From Varanus komodoensis (lineage: Eukaryota; Chordata; Lepidosauria; Squamata; Varanidae): DNA of 64,000 nt. The stretch lies in assembly GCF_004798865.1 (NCBI RefSeq), contig NW_025336599.1, forward strand, positions 1,968,271-2,032,270. Direction: 5' to 3'. Shown piece by piece: positions 46,653-57,184 of the stretch. Under the pieces are notes generated by a model that searched no databases, had not been told where the DNA came from, and saw only the letters and a program-made list of their open reading frames with translations. Position numbers and translations under genes: made by a program. Position 1 is the stretch's first letter, and each line of letters begins with the position of its first letter.

Positions 46653-47805
46653 ATTACGATGCCAACCCCTTCATGGATCACTGCCTTGCAGTGGCAAAGG
46701 GGCTTGTGTAGTGCAATGAAACTATGAGCTATGCCATGCAGGGACACCCAAGACGGACAGGTCATAGCAGAGAGCTCTGACAAAAGTGATCCACTGGAGA
46801 AGGAAATGGCAACCCACTCCAGTATCCTTGCCATGAAAAGCCCATGGACAGCACCAAAAGGCAGAAAGATATGACGCCGGAAGATGAGCCCCTCAGGTCA
46901 GAAGGTGTCCAATATGCTACTGGGGAAGAGCAGAGGGCTAGTGCTAGTAGCACTTGAAAGAATGAAGCGACTGGGTCAAAGCCGAAAGGACACTCAGTTG
47001 TGGATATATCTGGTGGTAAAAGGAAATTCCAGTGCTGTAAAGATCTATATTCCATAGGAACCTGGATTGTAAGATCTATGTAATCAAGGTAAGCTGGACA
47101 TGGTCAAACATGAGATGACAAGACTGAGTGTCAACATCTTAGGAATCAGTGAACTAAAATGGACAGGAATGGGTGAATTTAATTCAGATGGCCATCAGGT
47201 ATACTACTGTGGGCAAGAATCCCTCAGAAGAAATGGAGTAGCCTTCATAGTCAAGAAAAGAGTAGGAAAATGACAGAAAGATTTCAGTTTGAATCCAAGG
47301 CAAACCATTCAACATAACATTAGTCCAAGTCTATGCCCCAACTACTGGTGCTGAAGAGGCTGAAGTTGACCAGTTCTATGAAGGTCTACAACACCTTCTA
47401 CAATTAACACCAAAAAATGATGTCCTTATAATCATGGGAGATTGGAATGCTAAAGTAGGAAGCCAAAACATAACCAGAATAGCAGGAAGTTTGGCCTTGG
47501 AGTACAACATGAAGCAGGGCACAGGCTGGTAGAATTTTGTCAAGAGAATACGATGGTCAGAGCAAATACTCTTTTCCAACAACCCAAGAGACGACTCTAC
47601 ACATGGACATCACCAGATGGTCAACACAGAAATCAGACTGACTATGTGCTCTGCAGCCAAAGATGGAGAAGCTCTATCCAGTCAGTAAAAACAAGACCAG
47701 GAGCTGACTGTGGCACAGATCATGAGCTTCTTGTTGCAAAATTTAGGCTTAAATTGAAGAAAGTAGGGAAGAGCACTAGACCACTCAGGTATGACAGTCT
47801 TTGAT
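46653..47805 (+). mobile_element. RTE/BovB LINE, 5' part with endonuclease
   Basis: Starts with the BovB leader (gatgccaaccccttcatgga) and runs through the apurinic-type endonuclease. Blocks are LSVNILGISELKWTGMGEFN (47130-47180), QVYYCGQESLRRNGVAFIVK (47198-47257), IIMGDWNAKVGS (47430-47465) and LYTWTSPDGQHRNQTDYVLC (47595-47655), with the RW and DHELL ends. Several frameshifts interrupt the frame. It stops at RPLRYDSL, just where the linker to the reverse transcriptase begins. A LINE keeping its 5' half and lacking its 3' half is unusual. Confidence 0.9.
47553..47804 (+). pseudogene. BovB endonuclease C-terminal fragment
   Basis: 83 codons with TWTSPDGQHRNQTDYVLCS, RWRSSIQSVKTRPGADCG, TDHELLVAKFRLKLKKVGK and TRPLRYDSL. 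The Asp of QTDY and the Asp-His of TDHELL are the conserved catalytic-site residues of this endonuclease fold. The first Met is internal to the original ORF. Confidence 0.88.
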
Positions 47806-48149
47806 GTTCAGAAAGCTACCCCAAGCAGCAAAAACTCCTATCCTGTGGACAGTACCAATTTCAAACATCACATGAGAGGTACCACAGACACCAACAAAAC
47901 TTTTTTTGATATAGGACTGGATAGAGTGTCTATATAGACTTGTAAAGCAACAGCAGCAATGGAATGAAAGATGGATTTATACTATAACTAACAAGAAGGG
48001 GAAAAGCAGATATAAAGACTCAGGAGAGTAATCCTCTTACGAGGGCTACATTTCTTATTTTCTGGCATCACCTTCCCTATATGACATCAAGAACTTCATA
48101 AGGGTTGGTAGGAAAGGGATCTCTTGGTACTAGAATGCTTTCCTTCATC
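47806..48149. other. Unassigned junction between BovB and L2 pieces
   Basis: No clear similarity to the next BovB segment was seen after 47805. The DNA up to 48149 is AT-rich and may hold very diverged BovB linker or unique sequence. Confidence 0.4.
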
Positions 48150-49640
48150 TTTGAGCAGTAACAGTAGGGAATGTCAGTCCAAAATAAAACATCTCTCATC
48201 CGTGATTTAATTGTGGCTGAGGGGGCCAACCTGGCATGCATTACTGAGACCTGGGGGGGGGGGGAAGTGTCACTCACCCAGCTGAGTCTGCTCGGTTATC
48301 AGGTGCAGCACCAACCCTGTCTACAGGGAAGGGGAGGGGGTGTGGCCCTGATACTCCGAGGGGCAATCTCCCTCACGAGGCTTTCTGTCCCGTTGAGGAC
48401 AGACCTAGAGTGCCTGTACCTGGCGCTGCGTGATCGAGACAGACTAGGCATTCTGCTGGTGTACCGTGCACCCTTCTGCCCAGCAGACTCCCTGTCTGAG
48501 CTGACAGAGATTGTCTCGGACCTGGTGTTGAAGACCCCCAGGATGTTGGTCCTGGGGGACTTCAATCTCCATGCCAAGGCTGGTTTGTCAGGGGCACCTC
48601 AGGACTTCATGGCCACCAGGACATCCATGGGGCTGTCTCAACATGTCATTGGCCCAACGCATGAAAAAGGCCACACTCTTGACCTGGTTGTCTTCACGGG
48701 GCAGGAAGAAGGTGATCTGAAAGTGAGGGACTTGGCCTGAACCCCCTTGTCATGGTCAGATCACTTCCTCATGAGGTTTGAGCTTGGGGCCTATTTCCAC
48801 CTCTGCAAGGGTGTGGTTCACCCCCGGAGCATGATGGATCCTGACGGTTTCCAGGCTTTGATGATGATGGCTTTGGGGGATTTTCCGGTTGATAAAGCAA
48901 GCACTCCTGTCAACGCTCTGGTCGATGTGTGGAATGGCGCAACGGTCAGGGCAACCGCAGAGTCCACAGGGCAATTCTCTCCTGCCATGCTCAGCACCAT
49001 GGTGCACCCCTGAATTATGGGCGATGACGCAAGCTGGTAGACCACTGGAGTGCCGGTGGAGGAAATCCTGGGACGAATTTGGGCAAACACACTTAAGAGC
49101 TCATTATCGAGCTTACGCTGTGGCAGTGAGGGCAGCAAAGAAAAAATTATTCTCTGCTTTCATTGCATCCTCACAGTGCCGTCCGGCAGAGCTCTTTCAG
49201 GTGGTGCGAGGCCCATTATACCCCACCCCCAAAAAGGACCCCATTGCACCATCAGTAGCCCACTGTGACAACTTTGCCCAGCACTGCAGGGATAAAATCA
49301 CTCAGATTCACCATGAGCTGGACTCCGTGGTTGATTCACCTCTGGTCCAGGAGGCATCCAGAGCACTGCCTGGTCCATTTTTATTGGTTAAGTTTCAGTC
49401 GTTGCGGCCTGAGGTTGTGAACAAGGTCCTTGGACTGGTCCTTCTCACTACTTGTCTGCTCGACCCTTGCCCCTCATGGCTGCTTGTCAGTGCCAAGAGT
49501 GAGATACGTACCTGGGTCCTGAAAGTCACCAACACCTCTCTGAAGGAGGGCTGGGTCCCTGCCCCTTTGAAGGAGGCGATGGTCAAGCCGGTCCTGAAGA
49601 AGGCACCCCTGGACCCAGAAATAGCTGCCGATTATTTTTG
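48150..49640 (+). mobile_element. L2 LINE, 5' part with endonuclease and start of reverse transcriptase
   Basis: A forward L2 copy beginning near GNVQSxxNKTSLIRDLI. The endonuclease blocks are all present. The linker follows (FGQTHLRAHYRAYAVAVRAA, FIASSQCRPAELFQVVRG, DKITQIHHEL), then the start of the reverse transcriptase (LKEGWVPAPLKEAMVKPVLK, KAPLDPEIAADY). It stops abruptly near 49640. At least two frameshifts are present (around 48740 and 48950), and a G12 run lies at 48253-48264. The copy keeps its 5' half and loses the 3' half. Confidence 0.9.
48171..48740 (+). pseudogene. L2 endonuclease domain, open frame
   Basis: 189 codons of an APE-type endonuclease. Motifs in order are ACITETW (residues ~22-28, metal-binding Glu), QGRGGGVALILRG (~52-64), ECLYLALRDRDRLGILLVYR (~80-99), MLVLGDFNLHAK (~124-135, catalytic Asp and Asn) and HTLDLVVFTG (~167-176). 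The final SDH motif (WSDHFLMRFELG) lies just downstream in another frame at about 48750-48790, so one frameshift separates it. The Met start is internal. Together these place it in the L2 clade. Confidence 0.88.
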
Positions 49641-49695
49641 TACACATGCCTACATCTGTGGCAGGAACTTTAATATATTTACCATTTTCCCATGA
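48889..49695 (+). pseudogene. L2 linker and reverse transcriptase N-terminus
   Basis: A 268-codon open frame whose first ~40 residues look out of frame. From about residue 48 on it has L2-type blocks: WSRxKSWDEFGQTHLRAHY-like, AVRAAKKKLFSAFIASSQCR, ELFQVVRGPLYP, HCRDKITQIHHELDSVV and LKVTNTSLKEGWVPAPLKEA. The last ~19 codons after AADY are unrelated sequence past the break in the element. No catalytic RT motif is included. Confidence 0.75.
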
Positions 49696-50455
49696 CCCAT
49701 CCAGTATGAGCCTTACGTGGCACCATAAGTGCAAAATGCACATCAGAAGTCACTTGGGAGGAGCTGCAGAATTTCCTGCAATGTGGAAAAGCAAGAGCTC
49801 AAAGGAGTGAGATGCTCTTCTGAGGACACATTGAAGATAATGGTGTTAATGATGCTCTCCGTCTATGATAATGTCTCATTGTCTGGCTGAGTGCATGAAG
49901 TCAATTTTCGAGGTTGTCAGCTTCCAAGTACATTGAATCCCATTATAAATGCTGCTCTCTCGATCTCTCCCACAAAAAGAAAAAAAAAACTCATGTACAG
50001 TCTCTGAAGATCTCACCATGAGGAAACTGCAGCATTCCTGAGAAATGATTTATGACTACCCAGCCCATTTTTGGAAATAAGATAGATTCCACGCATGGCA
50101 TTATTAGGGGGATGTTCTGCTGCTTGTTTCAAGGAAGAAAATGTGTTACCAGGTAAAGAGCAAGGAACAGTATCACACCTGCCTCTGCCACGCATTGTCT
50201 ATTCCGGAGAAATTAAGCAACCATCTTTTTTTAAACATCTGACATCTGGCACATGGTAATAGAAATAATTCTGGACAAGGATTTGGAATTTGTGTGAGCT
50301 CAGCATACCTTGTCCCTGAAAATCGGCCTTCTTTTTGTTGCATGTGCTGACACAGTGGCATGGTTCAAACCTCACCCTAAACGGTAGCTTATCAGCATGT
50401 AAATCGGTCTGCCTGGCCCTGGAACATTCCTCATTCCTCTTTCCATACAGAGTGT
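49641..50455. other. Unassigned spacer
   Basis: No gene or repeat recognised after the abrupt end of the L2 copy. An A-rich run lies at 49976-49990. Confidence 0.4.
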
Positions 50456-50630
50456 GAAAAGCATCTGTTGCCTTGTTTAGTTAACTGTAGTTCGCCCTTA
50501 TGTCTAAATCAAGCTAACATCTGCTTAAACTGAACTGTTGGTTTACTGTGACAAGCCAGCATCAAATTATGGTTCCTGATCCTGGCTTGTTAAACTACAG
50601 TTTAAACTAACCTTAGTTTCTATTTTTTAT
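50456..50630. repeat. Foldback (inverted) repeat cluster
   Basis: The words tttagttaactgtagtt (50476-50492) and aaactacagtttaaactaa (50593-50611) are inverted copies. The words gttggtttactgtgacaagc and atcctggcttgttaaactac lie between them. This resembles the ends of a miniature foldback DNA transposon of squamates, but I could not fix its outer limits or a target duplication. Confidence 0.45.
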
Positions 50631-51440
50631 TTATGTATTTAAAACATTTCTAGTTCAGCTGTAATGGCTTGCCAGGTCTACCAACAAAACAAGATATGCC
50701 AACTGTTTAATTTTGTGATTTTTAGAATTATTTAAGACTGAGAAAAGCATAGATTGTATGAATAATTTACTCCTGTCATGCTGCACTGGTCTTTTCCATC
50801 TTTGATCAGTTGGAGCCTGCGAAGAGAGTCTGACCCATGCAGATCAGCCACCTCCTCTTAGAATTTCCTCTTTGTCATTCCTGTTACTTCATCTATGATG
50901 AACTTTAAAACTCTGTGCTGAAAATAATGATTTGGCAGGAGATTTGGAGTTCTGATTGAACACAAAAGATTGGGCCTGACCTTTTGAGTGTAATTCACTT
51001 GACACAAATAGCATTCTCTCTCTCATTCTCTCTTTCTGGGAACAATAATAATTCTGCATAAATACAGACTGAACAATAACAGTGTAATTTCCAAGGTGTC
51101 CTTAAACAAAAAGGGCCAGTTTATTTCAAACCAGCTTGGGATACTGGCTGAGATGTGAGGGAGCATTTGGAGAGCCATTTTTATACAAAGTTCCACTATA
51201 TTGGAGACCAGGTATCATATTCCTGAGATTGCTTAGGAAAAAAACAAAGCCATCTCAGCTGTGCTTCCTTCTGGCTCATCTGGAAAGGACCCAGGTCAGC
51301 TGTGTCCTTTGAAGGTGATGACTCAGAATCTGAAAAAAAATTAAAAAATTCACAGCACTCCATATTTGGCCATTTGGTGCCCTCAGATGGATGCTCCCAC
51401 TGGTCCATCCATCTATAAAGCCAACTCAGTTTTAGGAGAG
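50631..51440. other. Unassigned AT-rich spacer
   Basis: The part 50615-50665 (tatttatgtatttaaaacat) resembles the reversed tail of a LINE/SINE. The remainder is unique-looking with no gene. Confidence 0.4.
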
Positions 51441-51668
51441 GGTTTCCTGATCTTTGAAAGCCTGATCACCAAGCTTTGGAATGACAGTCGGGTCTGACAC
51501 AATGAACCAGCTGTCTTTTATTCTTGGACAGGTCTTTTTAATTGCCTTTTACTGTTTTAATGTTTTGATGGTATTTTCAATTATTTTTTAAATCTTGTTA
51601 GTTGTTTTTATCTTTTGAATTGTATTACCTTTGTACCCTTTGTAAACTGCCCAGATAACACTTTTTCT
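51441..51668 (+). mobile_element. L2 LINE 3' UTR
   Basis: A decayed coding end (accaagctttggaatgacag, corresponding to LWN) is followed by the T-rich L2 3' UTR: aggtctttttaattgccttt, tgttttaatgttttgatgg and the end word tttgtaaactgcccagataa. The same 3' UTR plan is seen at 56780-57155. Confidence 0.68.
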
Positions 51669-53489
51669 GTGTCCCCCCTCCTCCCCCCAATTCTAATTTG
51701 TGGCATTGGGTACAAAAATTCTCTCTGACAGGTCTTGGGCCCCAACACATGAGAGAATTTGGGAATGGGATGCATTGGAGGAGAACGGGCCCTTGAGTTC
51801 CCTGTTTCATGGGATGGTGATTGCCATTAATTGGGCAGCACAGGATGTAATAATGGACACCAGTTCAGATGGCTTTCAGATGCATGCAGGAGGGTGCTGT
51901 TGACATGGCAACATGGGACCTCCTTGTCCACAGGTGGCATGGACAGGATAGCTGCTGCTGGGTGGAAACGACAGGAGAAGGTTGTCACCCTCTGTAGTGG
52001 AAATCAAAAGCGGCTCATTATTGTGAGCAATTGGTAAGGAACAAGGCTGTGTCCAGACTTCTCTTAGGGCCTGTTACTTTCAGTGGTTTGCTATGCTGCT
52101 TCTTCTCAGGGGCAAATATCTGTTCAGGAAGGAACACATGGAGAATCCCCAACAACTCTAGGGATGTAAGCTCTAACCTTGCTTTGCAGCACTTGCTTTC
52201 TTTTGCTTTGCTTGTTTGTTCCTGCTTCATATGGTATTTTCTTCACCGTTCATGTGTTTATTGTGTTCTGCATTCTAGAACCATTGCCTCTGGGCTACAT
52301 ACCTCCCGGCCCTGCTTCTGGGTGTTCGAAGGCTAGTCCTGCACCCTGTGGGAAAGAGAAGGCGCCACCGACTCTGTCATGCCCATGTTGCAGGCCACCC
52401 AGTGTGGACAAGGAGAGGAGGGAAAGGTTTCACCAACCATCAGCCACCGGGGGCCTGAAGCAAATCTTCCGACAGTGCATAGCCCTGCCATCTCTAACCT
52501 ACTTTCCCGCTTTCGTTGTTCAGTATATCCCATTAATACCAGCCCTCTTCCTTCAGTGTCATCCAACCATAGAACATAATTCGAGGCTTGGAAGGAGCCA
52601 TGGGAGTCACCTGATCAACACCCCTTTAAAGGTTAAAACCAGCACAGCTAGTCCTAAACACATATCTCTGCATGCATCCTCTCTTAAAATAGACATCTTT
52701 CTGTGCATTTTTAAGTCAGGGACTGGATTGCAAAAACTAAAGTGTGCACTCTGGAAGAGAGCTGTGTTCTGATCTGAGTATAAGTTTTATAGGTTGATAT
52801 CATATTGGTTCACTTAAAAATTGCAGAACACGTGATGTTGTCCAGCTTCTGGAGTTGGAGTAACTTTCAGCGGTGAGTCCAGTTATTTTCTGTACATGAG
52901 ATTGGGGCAGGGGATGCCATCTTGCCCTTTTCCTCGGGGAGCAACATGGCTTGGGATGGCTTGTCCACTACTAATAATGGAAGATGTTTGGAATGAGGTT
53001 CCATTCAATATGGCAGAGTAGAAGATTCCGCATGAATTGGGCACCTGGGTGACCAGTTGCCTTTCAGGGATGGAAAAATCAGCAAAGCTTATGATGATTG
53101 AGGTTCTCTAGTTCCATTTTGAAGCTCCATCAGTTTCAATTTTATTCCCAAACTCCCTCACCCATTCAACCAGGAAAACTATGCATTTGAGTGCCTATTT
53201 TTAAAATTGCACATCCAAATGCATACTTTCCCCCATTGACGAAAGCATCAGAACATACGTTTTTCCCCGGTAATCATTTTTCTAAACTATACCCTTTACA
53301 AATGATTATCACAAGTCGTGAAGTCTTTGAGTACATATGCTTGTATAGAGCTAAGAATGGGCATCTTCTGGTATTTGCAAACAAATTTATTTTATATCAT
53401 GCAAACAAATCAATGCAATCAAGTTTGTTTTATATCATTATTGCCTAAGGCACACTAGCAGTCCCCTGCCCCAATTCCCCTTAGCTCTG
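51669..53489. other. Unassigned 1.8 kb
   Basis: accatagaacataattcgag with gcttggaaggagccatggg (52565-52602) may be a reversed, badly decayed CR1 tail. The 197-codon forward frame at 52179-52772 runs through it and has no domain. Nothing else was recognised. Confidence 0.42.
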
Positions 53490-53765
53490 TTTCAGATGAC
53501 ATTGTGATGGTCCTTTAAGACTGCAGCATAAAATCCATGCTAATTATCTACATTTGGCCATGCAAACACAAAGCAGCATTTTGACATGGTATCAATTGGT
53601 AATAATAGCACTTGATATGATTAATACAAAGATGTGTTCCATTTTCTGTTTAAGCAGCTTTTGACAAATATTAATAAATTACTTGCACTGAGCAAATAAG
53701 TTGCAATGAATAATTTAACCAAACTGCTTTTTATGCATGTGGAATGTCAGAACAAGATTTCCTTG
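53490..53765. promoter_or_regulatory. Conserved-noncoding-like block, candidate enhancer
   Basis: Unique AT-rich DNA with many transcription-factor-like words: cagatgacattgtgatgg, atgctaattatctacatt (53538-53555), ggccatgcaaacacaaagca (POU/octamer-like and SOX/FOX-like), ttgatatgattaatacaaag and gacaaatattaataaattac. No repeat similarity was recognised. Function is inferred only. Confidence 0.33.
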
Positions 53766-53768
53766 AGA

Positions 53769-53769
<1 letters not shown>

Positions 53770-53812
<43 letters not shown>
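53770..53812. repeat. (AC)n microsatellite
   Basis: About 21 AC units, then gcatgc. Confidence 0.97.
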
Positions 53813-53813
<1 letters not shown>

Positions 53814-54087
53814 TGCAAAAGTATACAATGGTTTCAGTGTTTTCTGTCTTAATGAATCTGTTCCCTAATTCCAGGGAAACAAATCCAGACAAATTGATTT
53901 AAGTTACAATTTGCAAGCATGAATTATACAATGTGAAAGTTTTTCTTGGGGAGCGGGGATTTAAAAACCCTGAAAAGTACATCTTTTTCAGAGAATCATG
54001 TGAATTTCAGTTTGCTATGAGAGAGCGGGGAGAGCTTTAAAAGGATCGAGATGTTACTAGCTAGTTGTTCTGCATCCCTTTTCCTAG
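53813..54087. other. Unassigned spacer
   Basis: No gene or repeat recognised. Confidence 0.4.
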
Positions 54088-54160
54088 AAGTAAATTCACA
54101 TTGAACTCTGTGGGGCTCACCTCTGAGTAGGCTTGCATAGGATTGCACTGTACAGTTGCA
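54088..54160. repeat. Imperfect palindromic squamate repeat
   Basis: The words agaagtaaattcacattgaa, ctctgtggggctcacctctg and agtaggcttgcataggattg form an imperfect palindrome. They resemble a widespread lizard repeat whose core reads agtaagtcccattgaactca with ggattgcactgt at one end. It is probably a small DNA transposon or foldback element. The family name is not certain. Confidence 0.55.
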
Positions 54161-54292
54161 TCCCTGAGCACAGAGGTCCCTGAAGAGAACGGGACTTGCT
54201 TTTGTAGAAGGATGCACAGCGGAATGTAAGATTTGCGAGCAGTGAAGCGTAGTCCTGGAGTATCAGCATCAAGACAGACAATGCATCCAGCC

Positions 54293-54588
54293 ACGTTTAC
54301 TGAGAAGTTGGCTGCCTAATGAGAAGGAAGGACTCCCTGGAGAAGAGCCTAATACTGGAAACGATTGAGGGCAAAAGGAGAAGGGGATGGCAGAGGAGGA
54401 GGTGGCTGGGTGGAGTCACTGGAAAGGTGGGTGTGAGCTTGAGTGAACTCCGGGGGATGATGGAGGACAGGAAGGCCTGGAGGAATGTTGTCCATGGGGC
54501 CACGATGGGTCAGGCACAACTTCGCAACTAACAACTACAACAAGGCAGCCACTGTTCAGAACAGGACTCACTTCTCAGTAAGCATGTA
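54293..54588. repeat. Inverted repeat arms enclosing a BovB tail
   Basis: The left arm at 54293-54316 (acgtttactgagaagt, then tggctgcc) matches the reverse complement of the right arm at 54544-54588 (acatgcttactgagaagt ... tggctgcc), except for about 20 extra bases in the right arm. The arms carry the same core as the palindromic repeat at 54088-54160. The whole space between them is a BovB 3' end. Confidence 0.6.
54318..54540 (+). mobile_element. RTE/BovB LINE 3' end
   Basis: An open 70-codon frame (54319-54531) gives the BovB pol C-terminus: RRKDSLEKSLILETIEGKRR, WQRRRWLGGVTGKVGVSLSE, LRGMMEDRKAWRNVVHGATM and GQAQL. It is followed by the tail aactaacaactacaacaa. This C-terminus is conserved between squamate and ruminant BovB. 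No frame break in this part makes it one of the younger BovB pieces here. Confidence 0.9.
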
Positions 54589-55284
54589 CAGTCAGCCGTA
54601 GCTGGTGAATCCAACATCAAAGTTTCGGTATAATTGCTTCAGCTATTCAGTCTGAACTTTTACAGCTAGGCATGGTACTGAACCTCACTGGGGGATAGGG
54701 CTGAGCACTGTTGATAACACAATGTGGTAAATGTAATGGAGAACAGGTTGAAGCGTCTCGGTGAAGGAAGGGTTAATACTGGACACTGAGGTCCAGCTGC
54801 TCCAGCCGCGTGGCGATTCAAGGAGAGCAAGGGGCCAAGGTTGCGGCACTGGGAATGCAAAAGCCCTATGTAACTGGAAATTAGTCATTCACAGCCCCCA
54901 GGGCCAGAGATTTCAGGCCTAAAGGGTATGTGATTCTTACCTGGGTAAGAATCACCCCATGAGTGATCTAGTGGGATAAAAGCAGGGGGCTGGGACAGAG
55001 CAGGGTTCTCTCTTGCTGCCAGAGGCTCTACCAAAAAAATGCTGTAGAGAAGGGGATGGCAGAGAAGAAGGAAGAAGGCTATGTTGGGTATTGTATACCA
55101 TGTTAATGGTAGGAACAGCTAGCTTTGTTATCTTTAGTCCAAGGAGACCAAGTGGCCTGGGGGTCTTGGGGGGACTAAACGGTGCAAGTCCTGCGCAATC
55201 GCCGCCCTCCAGTTCCCTGTTCCTTTCCCTGTCCTCGTTCTTGTGTGTTATGTGTTGCATGCTTTGGCACTCTCCATCCCTATA
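54589..55284. other. GC-rich block with promoter-like words, unclassified
   Basis: A TATA-like gggataaaagcagggggctg (54971-54990) is followed by gagcagggttctctcttgct. The surrounding 54700-55280 is GC-rich and looks neither like a host exon nor like the LINEs around it. A solo LTR was considered, but no clear terminal TG..CA pair with matching flanks and no polyadenylation signal was found. No function is assigned. Confidence 0.25.
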
Positions 55285-55370
55285 TTATTCATCCTGCCTG
55301 CTGTTTATTTATTTAATCCATTTGAATGCCACCCCATTGTGTCACAGCGCCTCTGGGTGGCTCACAACAA
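55285..55370 (-). mobile_element. L2/SINE-type 3' tail fragment
   Basis: tgtttatttatttaatccat, then tgaatgccaccccattgtgt and gcctctgggtggctcacaac, is the reversed 3' end shared by L2 LINEs and L2-dependent SINEs (tataaat-type end plus taaa repeats). Confidence 0.6.
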
Positions 55371-56279
55371 TGTTAATAGATCTGCTTTCCTCAGTGCTTT
55401 TCCTCAGTGCTGAATCCAGCGTCTCACCCCAGGATTTGGGGAACCAGGGAATCAGAGGGGAGAAGAGATTCCTGTGAGCTGCTGAGACGGGGGGCTCGGA
55501 GGCAGCTGATCTTTGCAATAAGGGATTCTTTTTTGGGGGTGAAATCCTACATTAAGCTTAGTCTGAAAAAAGGCCCATAACTTCCATTGGGCCCCAACCA
55601 ACATATCTGTCCCGCTTGGGGAATTATAGGCCATTTTTCTGTCTAAAGTTGTATGCCGTTGCACCCTGAATGGATCTTTTCATTCACAAACTCCTCCTCA
55701 TACTCTAAAAGTATTGTTTCTTCCATGTTGCCATCTGTAGAGGTTTGGGGATGCTCCATATGCATTCTTTCCCTTTAAAATAAATGCGGTGAACCTACAA
55801 AAGAGCTTTCAGTTCTGGCAACAAAGGACTACATTTGACCCCTTGATTCACACATCCTTTCTAAACTGGTCTAAACTGGTCATCCTTTCTAAACTGGTCA
55901 TTCCCCCTTTAAAAAAAAAAGGCAGGGGGTCACAAATGTTCCACCTGTCATCTTGCATCGGGATATTGCCCCCCAGGATCCTAATAGTAGGGAGGTGTGT
56001 AGAATTCATTTTAAATCAGGATTTATGCAGATCGCAACTTCAGGCTCAATCTGCAGCTGAACTAACATTTCTGAACTTGTGATGTGATTCATGGACTAAC
56101 AAAGCTGTGTAGAACAATGTGAATACATTTGAGAGATGGGTATTAAATTACTTTAGAAAAATGAATGCAAATACACTTCAGTTGATGCAAGAATGCATGG
56201 AAATGCATGTGAAAATATGCCTGGATTCTCATGGAAAAGGAAAAAAATAGCTTGCAATGCAATATGGACTTGAGTAAGA
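55371..56279. other. Unassigned spacer with a short triplication
   Basis: ctttctaaactggtctaaac and a repeat of actggtcatcctttctaaac (55857-55900) show a small local tandem duplication. No gene or repeat family was recognised. Confidence 0.42.
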
Positions 56280-56465
56280 ACACACATTCTCCTCCTCCAA
56301 CTCTCAGTCTCAGTCTCATCCCCACAGCAACAACCCAGTGAGGTAGGTTGGGCTGAGAGTCTGTGTCTGGACCCAGTTGGCTCCATGGCTGAGTGGGAAC
56401 TGGAACCCAGCTCACCTGAGACCCCAGTCCCACACTCTGAGTCAGTACATCACACTGGATCTCTT
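56280..56465 (-). mobile_element. tRNA-derived SINE, MIR/CORE-like
   Basis: Read on the reverse strand, it has tgatgtactgactcagagtg (degraded A-box region), a B-box-like gggttccagttccc and gagccatggagccaactggg. The CORE-like cagactctcagcccaaccta with cctcactgggttgttgctgt follows. Strongly similar to the copy at 16052-16263, but its tail is lost. Confidence 0.78.
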
Positions 56466-56779
56466 TTTTGCTGATTCGCACATGGCTAACTAAAAATGAG
56501 CACCTACTTATAGAGTCCCATGTCTCAGGAAAACTCTACGACTTGTAGAAATACAGATTTAAAAAAAGAAGAAGAAAATAGCCTCTGGGGTTATTTCCCC
56601 CCACTGAGGATTGATCATGATCACTGGGCATAAAATTGAGCAGTGAGGGTAGTAAACCAGGCTACACTCATGGAATAGAGTACCTGGAAACAGGATGTGG
56701 CTGGCTGACACCCTTAACAGTTTCATTTGTTAACTGACCCCTCTTTTTCAGTGATGGAATGGTGCTAATGTAGATAATG
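56466..56779. other. Unassigned spacer
   Basis: No gene or repeat recognised. A short A-rich run lies near 56551. Confidence 0.4.
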
Positions 56780-57155
56780 ATGAAATCAAAAGAACCCTTC
56801 CTGAAGGAGGTAAAAAGGACATCTACTCAGAGGAGGGCCTTCTTTGCGGTAGTGCCCAGACTGTGGAACGCGCTCCCCAGAGAGATGCACCTGGCGCCGA
56901 GCTTATACTCTTTTCGGTGCCAGGTCAAAACCTTTTTATTTAAACAGCATTTGAAAATCAGTAGCTTTTAATGTACAGTCGCTCATGTTCATTTTGTCTT
57001 AATTGCTGTTTATTGTTCTATACATTATTACTGTTTTAATTCATTTGCTGGAAATTGTTGTTGTTCTAAATTGTTCTTTTAAAGAATTGTAAGTCGTCCT
57101 GAGATATTTATATGAAGGACGGCATATAAAAGCTTTTAATAAATAAATAAATCGC
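56780..57155 (+). mobile_element. L2 LINE 3' end
   Basis: An open 64-codon frame (56777-56971) contains RTSTQRRAFFAVVPRLWNAL, PREMHLAPSLYSFRCQVKTF and LFKQHL, a well-preserved L2 pol C-terminus. The L2 3' UTR follows with ttgtaagtcgtcctgagata and ggcatataaaagc, and ends in the taaataaataaat tail (57139-57152). The best-preserved L2 3' end in the window. Confidence 0.9.
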
Positions 57156-57184
57156 TCTAGTAAACTACTCCCTAAAAGAGTCAA

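Noticed and set aside
52179-52772. 197-codon forward frame
   Set aside because: No domain, and it crosses what may be a decayed reversed CR1 tail.
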